Both the position numbers and the translations under genes were made by a program. The notes below the pieces were generated by a model. That model had not been told where the DNA came from. It made no database searches and saw nothing but the letters and a program-made list of their open reading frames with translations. A stretch of 10,598 nt of DNA from Pseudomonadota bacterium (GTDB lineage Bacteria > Pseudomonadota > Alphaproteobacteria > Azospirillales > Azospirillaceae): contig JAEYOB010000079.1 in the NCBI GenBank assembly GCA_023412175.1, forward strand, positions 1 to 10,598, in the 5' to 3' direction. Shown piece after piece: positions 6,293 to 10,598 of the stretch (position 1 is the first letter of the stretch; each line of letters begins with the position of its first letter).

Positions 6293-7768
6293 ATGCCGCG
6301 CAACCGCAGCACCAAGATCGTCGCCACGCTCGGGCCCGCAAGTTCGACCTACAGCCGGATCTTCGCGCTGGCGGAAGCCGGGGTCGACGTGTTCCGCCTG
6401 AACGCCAGCCACGGCAGCCAGTCCGAGCACGCGGAACGCTACCGGCAGATCCGTGCGGTCGAGGAGACGCTCGGCCGTCCGGTCGGCGTGCTTCTGGACC
6501 TCCAGGGGCCGAAGCTGCGGATCGGCACCTTTGCCCATGGGCCGATCACCCTGGCCGCGGGGGACCGGTTCCGGCTCGACCTCGATCCGGCGCCGGGCGA
6601 CCGCGTACGGATCGGCGTGCCGCACCCTGAGATCTTCCGGAGCCTGGAACCGGGGCACGAGCTGCTGCTGAACGACGGCCGCATCCGCCTGCGGGTGCGG
6701 GACTGCGCGCCGGATCACGCGGAAACGGACGTGCTCGTCGGCGGCACCCTGTCCGACCGCAAGGGCATGAACGTCCCCGGCGCGACCCTGGCGCTCAGCG
6801 CCCTGTCCGATAAGGATCGCAGCGACCTGCGCTTCGGGTTGGCGTTGGGGGTGGACTGGATCGGGCTCAGCTTCGTGCAGCGGCCGGAGGATATCCTGGA
6901 GGCGCGCGCCCTGATCGGCGGCCGCGCCCACATCATCACCAAGGTCGAAAAGCCGGCCGCGCTGCCGCATCTGGCCGAGATCATCGCGCTGTCCGACGCG
7001 GTCATGGTGGCGCGTGGCGACCTGGGCGTGGAACTGCCGCCGGAGGCCGTGCCGGGCTTGCAGAAGCGGATCATCCGCCTGTGCCGCGCCCAGGGAAAGC
7101 CGGTGATCGTCGCCACCCAGATGCTGGAATCGATGATCAGCGAGCCGGGTCCGACCCGCGCCGAGGCGTCGGACGTGGCAACCGCCGTATACGACGGCGC
7201 CGACGCCGTGATGCTCTCGGCGGAATCCGCTTCCGGGCATTATCCCGTGGAAGCCGTCGCGATGATGTCCCGCATCATCCGCCGCGTCGAAGGCGACCCG
7301 CTCTACCGGCGGATCATGGATGCCGAGCACCCGAGCCCGGAGGCCACCACCCCCGACGCCCTGTCGGCCGCCGCGCGTCAGATCGCCGAGACCATCTCCG
7401 CCGCGGCCATCGTGACCTTCACCACGACAGGATCCACGGCCCTGCGCGCCGCACGGGAACGCCCGACCGTGCCCATTCTGGGCCTCAGCGCCCGCCGCGA
7501 CACGGCGCGCCGGCTGTCGCTGGCCTGGGGCATCCATCCCGTGCGGACCATGGATGTGGAAAGCTTCACGGAGATGGTGGAACGTGCCTGCATGATCGCC
7601 TCCCAGGAAGGGATCGGCGCGCCCGGTGAATCGCTGATCGTGACGGCCGGCATCCCCTTCGGCACGCCGGGCACCACCAACAGCCTGCGCGTGATCGCCA
7701 TCGGGCCGGACGGCGACAGCCGACCGGCGGCCGACGCCGTGCGGCAACCGGCGCTCGAACCCGCCTGA
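6293..7768 (+). CDS. pyk: Pyruvate kinase
   Basis: This 491-residue protein transfers phosphate from PEP to ADP, giving pyruvate and ATP, in the cytoplasm. Motifs in order are TKIVATLGP (7-15), RLNASHG (35-41, usually RLNFSHG), LDLQGPKLRIG (68-78), the lid domain up to about 155, KGMNVPG (157-163), ITKVEK with catalytic Lys217 and metal-binding Glu219, MVARGDLGVE (238-247, Asp243), ATQMLESM and AVYDGADAVMLSAESASGHYP. The C-terminal regulatory domain runs to the end. Leu70, Gln71, Lys74 and Ile77 occupy the positions known to mark potassium-independent enzymes. GAGGAGG lies eight or so bases before the ATG. Pyruvate kinase genes often accompany gcl and glycerate-pathway genes, because that route ends at PEP. 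It converges on gntR with 12 bases between. Confidence 0.95.
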   Translation: MPRNRSTKIVATLGPASSTYSRIFALAEAGVDVFRLNASHGSQSEHAERYRQIRAVEETLGRPVGVLLDLQGPKLRIGTFAHGPITLAAGDRFRLDLDPAPGDRVRIGVPHPEIFRSLEPGHELLLNDGRIRLRVRDCAPDHAETDVLVGGTLSDRKGMNVPGATLALSALSDKDRSDLRFGLALGVDWIGLSFVQRPEDILEARALIGGRAHIITKVEKPAALPHLAEIIALSDAVMVARGDLGVELPPEAVPGLQKRIIRLCRAQGKPVIVATQMLESMISEPGPTRAEASDVATAVYDGADAVMLSAESASGHYPVEAVAMMSRIIRRVEGDPLYRRIMDAEHPSPEATTPDALSAAARQIAETISAAAIVTFTTTGSTALRAARERPTVPILGLSARRDTARRLSLAWGIHPVRTMDVESFTEMVERACMIASQEGIGAPGESLIVTAGIPFGTPGTTNSLRVIAIGPDGDSRPAADAVRQPALEPA

Positions 7769-7780
7769 CCGGGAGGAACG

Positions 7781-8470
7781 TCAGTCGAGGAAATCGCAGT
7801 GCTTCGCCACGTGCGCCGCCAGACCGAGGGTGTGTTCGCGGATCAGCCGCTCCGCCTGATCGGCGTCGCGGCGTTCCAGGGCCTTGATGATCTCCTTGTG
7901 GTCGTGGATCGACCGTTCCGCGCGGTTCTCCTGGCCGATGGTCAGCTTGCGGATCGCCCGCATATGGATGAACAGGTTGTCCGTGATCTCCTGGATCAGC
8001 TTGGACCCGCCGAGCCGGATGATGCTCTTGTGGAAGGCGATGTTGGCTTCCGAGTACTCGCCGACGTTCTCCGTGGGGCTGCGCTGCTCGAAGTTGCGGA
8101 ACAGGTCCCAGAGGGTGCGGATGTCCTCGTCCGTGGCGTTCTCGGCGACGAGCCGGCCGGCCATGCTCTCCAGCGCCGCCCAGACCTGGACCATCTCAAT
8201 GATCTCGGCCTTGGTCTTGCGGATGACGAAGATGCCCCGGCGTGGCAGCAGGCGGATGAACCCCTCCTGCTCCAGCAGCGTCAGCGCCTCGCGGATCGGC
8301 GTGCGGCTGACGCCGAGCAGGTCGCTGAGCTGGCGCTCGTCCAGGCGGATCTCCGACGCGTGGTCGTAGATGTCCATCTCGGAAATCGCCTGCTTCAGCG
8401 AATGATAGACCTGCGTGCGGAAGGTCGTGCCGGTGTCGAGCGGCTGAACGTTGAGCACCGGAGAGATCAT
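7781..8470 (-). CDS. GntR-family transcriptional regulator, FadR/FCD subfamily
   Basis: This 229-residue protein has an N-terminal winged helix (about 20-84) with the GntR recognition segment LDERQLSDLLGVSRTPIREA at 43-62 and the wing LPRRGIFVI at 75-83. The all-helical FCD ligand domain follows (about 92-216). His147 (NIAFHKSI), His191 (HDHKEI) and His213 (IREHT) are the expected metal ligands, which hold carboxylate effectors in known members; Asn143 stands where Asp is common. Its own promoter holds one of the four matching operators (8561-8579), so it very likely represses itself and the PAS-frc, HPP and 44-residue promoters. An oxalate, glyoxylate or glycolate effector is inference from the regulated genes. 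Confidence 0.93.
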   Translation of the reverse strand: MISPVLNVQPLDTGTTFRTQVYHSLKQAISEMDIYDHASEIRLDERQLSDLLGVSRTPIREALTLLEQEGFIRLLPRRGIFVIRKTKAEIIEMVQVWAALESMAGRLVAENATDEDIRTLWDLFRNFEQRSPTENVGEYSEANIAFHKSIIRLGGSKLIQEITDNLFIHMRAIRKLTIGQENRAERSIHDHKEIIKALERRDADQAERLIREHTLGLAAHVAKHCDFLD

Positions 8471-8560
8471 CGTCGGTCTGCATCCTAAGTTGGTCGCCCG
8501 GCGTCAGGCCCATGGCGGTACTGCCACGAACCCGAGCGCACCCCTGCGGCTGATTTTCGT

Positions 8561-8579
8561 ATCTGCCATACCAGATGCA
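8561..8579 (-). promoter_or_regulatory. GntR-type operator upstream of gntR (autoregulation)
   Basis: On the minus strand this reads TGCATCTGGTATGGCAGAT, sharing GCATCTGGTAT with the PAS-frc site. The right half deviates (GGCAGAT for ACCAGAT-like), while ATCTG...CAGAT forms outer symmetric arms. It lies about 90 bases before the gntR start, in the 147-base gap between thiE and gntR. A weaker site would suit self-repression that keeps some regulator present. Confidence 0.62.
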
Positions 8580-8617
8580 CATTCCGCGTCGAAATGTCCA
8601 GATCCGCGGCGCGGCTC

Positions 8618-9232
8618 CTAACGGGTGACGGCGCGCAACAGTCCGGCCAGACATCCCGGTTCGCGCATCAACGGCCCCATCACGGCCACGCCGGCCGCAC
8701 CGGCGGCCCGGCAGGCGGCGGCACCGGCTTCGTCCACGCCGCCCAGCGCCAGCACCGGCATGCCCACCCCAGCGGCAAGATGCCGCACCCCTGCCACCCC
8801 CAGCAACGGCCCGTAGCCCGGCTTGCTCGCCGACGCGAACACCGGCGACACCGTTGCGTAATCCGCCCCGCCCGCGGCGGCACGCAGCAACCCTTCCGCC
8901 GTATGCGCCGACACGCCGATGATCGCTGTCGCGCCAAGGATCCGCCGCCCCTCCGTCGGATCGCCGCCGTCCGTCAGATGAACCCCGGCCGCGCCGGCCG
9001 CGAGCGCCAGTTCCGCCGGTCCGTGAACGAGGACTATGGCCCCCCAGGGTCGGGCGCATGCCACCAGCGTGCGGGCAAGCGCGACCTGTTCGTGATCGGA
9101 CAGATCCTTTTCCCGCAACGACAGCCAGCGCAGGCCCGCCGCGAACAGCCGTGCGGCCAGATCGGGAAGCGGCAGGACCGCCTGCCGGCGGTCGGTGATC
9201 GCAAGCAGAGGAGGGATCGGCAGCGTTGTCAT
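8618..9232 (-). CDS. thiE: Thiamine phosphate synthase family protein (ThiE/TenI)
   Basis: From MTTLPIPPLL the protein has 204 residues and a single TIM-barrel. Motifs are SLREKDL (38-44), HLTDGG (85-90), GVSAH (106-110), SPVFASASKPGYG (129-141) and ALGGV (162-166), the ThiE/TenI pattern. ThiE joins the pyrimidine and thiazole units into thiamine phosphate; TenI is a thiazole tautomerase with the same fold. HLTDGGDP in place of the common HLGQ-D segment and the SPVF-SKPGYG loop lean toward the TenI-like branch, so the exact reaction is uncertain. It is divergent from gcl, whose product needs thiamine diphosphate, and upstream of gntR on the same strand, separated by an operator. A longer open frame to 9499 overlaps gcl and is rejected. 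Confidence 0.87.
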   Translation of the reverse strand: MTTLPIPPLLAITDRRQAVLPLPDLAARLFAAGLRWLSLREKDLSDHEQVALARTLVACARPWGAIVLVHGPAELALAAGAAGVHLTDGGDPTEGRRILGATAIIGVSAHTAEGLLRAAAGGADYATVSPVFASASKPGYGPLLGVAGVRHLAAGVGMPVLALGGVDEAGAAACRAAGAAGVAVMGPLMREPGCLAGLLRAVTR

Positions 9233-9299
9233 CGCGCCACGATGACAGCCCGGCGCGAAAGTCCGCAAGCCCCTGCCCCGTCTTCCACATTCGGCGCGG

Positions 9300-9325
9300 T
9301 TTCCGCTCAGCGGAAAGATTTCCGC
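9300..9325 (+). promoter_or_regulatory. Palindromic operator candidate upstream of gcl
   Basis: TTTCCGC-TCA-GCGGAAA (9300-9316) is a perfect inverted repeat with seven-base arms, followed after GA by a third half-site TTTCCGC (9319-9325). It lies in the divergent thiE-gcl gap, with the inverted repeat ending 92 bases before the gcl start. A near copy lies before pyk at 6197-6213. No TGGTATACCA-type site occurs here, so gcl seems to answer to a different regulator from frc. Confidence 0.52.
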
Positions 9326-9407
9326 ATCCGTTTGCCGAATCGCGCCCGGCTGGCGAAAGCTGACCGCAACGCTACGGCGACCCGTCACTCCAAGGAGGAG
9401 AACGAGC

Positions 9408-10598
<1,191 letters not shown>

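Noticed and set aside
6266..7747. 493-codon antisense open frame opposite pyruvate kinase
   Set aside because: It mirrors the pyk gene, has shadow composition and no motif; open antisense frames are expected at this GC content.

Overview
This window is a high-GC, dense bacterial chromosome segment. Its gene families and codon use suggest an alphaproteobacterium, perhaps of the Rhodospirillales/Azospirillum type; that placement is inference only. The genes centre on the C1/C2 acids oxalate, formate and glyoxylate.

Layout. Positions 1-1707 (+) hold the 3' end of fdhD (formate dehydrogenase maturation), an AEC-family permease and an 86-residue winged-helix-like protein. Positions 1776-4230 (-) hold an HPP-family membrane protein, then a small PAS-domain protein translationally coupled to frc (formyl-CoA:oxalate CoA-transferase). 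frc carries a one-base deletion near its 3' end. Next come a hotdog-fold thioesterase (+), a one-helix membrane-anchored protein of unknown function (-), and a stretch with few genes that hides a 44-residue small protein (5862-5996, -). Positions 6293-10598 hold pyruvate kinase (+), a GntR/FCD regulator (-), a ThiE/TenI-family thiamine gene (-) and the first two thirds of gcl (glyoxylate carboligase, +), cut by the window edge.

How the genes fit together. Frc activates oxalate to oxalyl-CoA and releases formate. A formate dehydrogenase matured by FdhD would oxidise the formate. Gcl condenses two glyoxylates to tartronate semialdehyde, which flows through glycerate and phosphoglycerate to PEP, where pyruvate kinase acts. 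Gcl needs thiamine diphosphate, which may explain the adjacent thiE. The AEC permease parallels YfdV, which sits beside frc/oxc in E. coli. Oxalyl-CoA decarboxylase itself is not in the window.

Regulation is the main discovery. Four promoters (PAS-frc, HPP, the 44-residue protein and the gntR gene itself) carry one operator, read on the minus strand as GGCATYTGGTATACCA. This defines a candidate local regulon of the window's GntR protein and brings the HPP, PAS and 44-residue proteins into oxalate/glyoxylate physiology. A second palindrome of 7-3-7 geometry (TTTCCGC-nnn-GCGGAAA) lies 80-95 bases upstream of both gcl and pyk and may link those two genes under another regulator.
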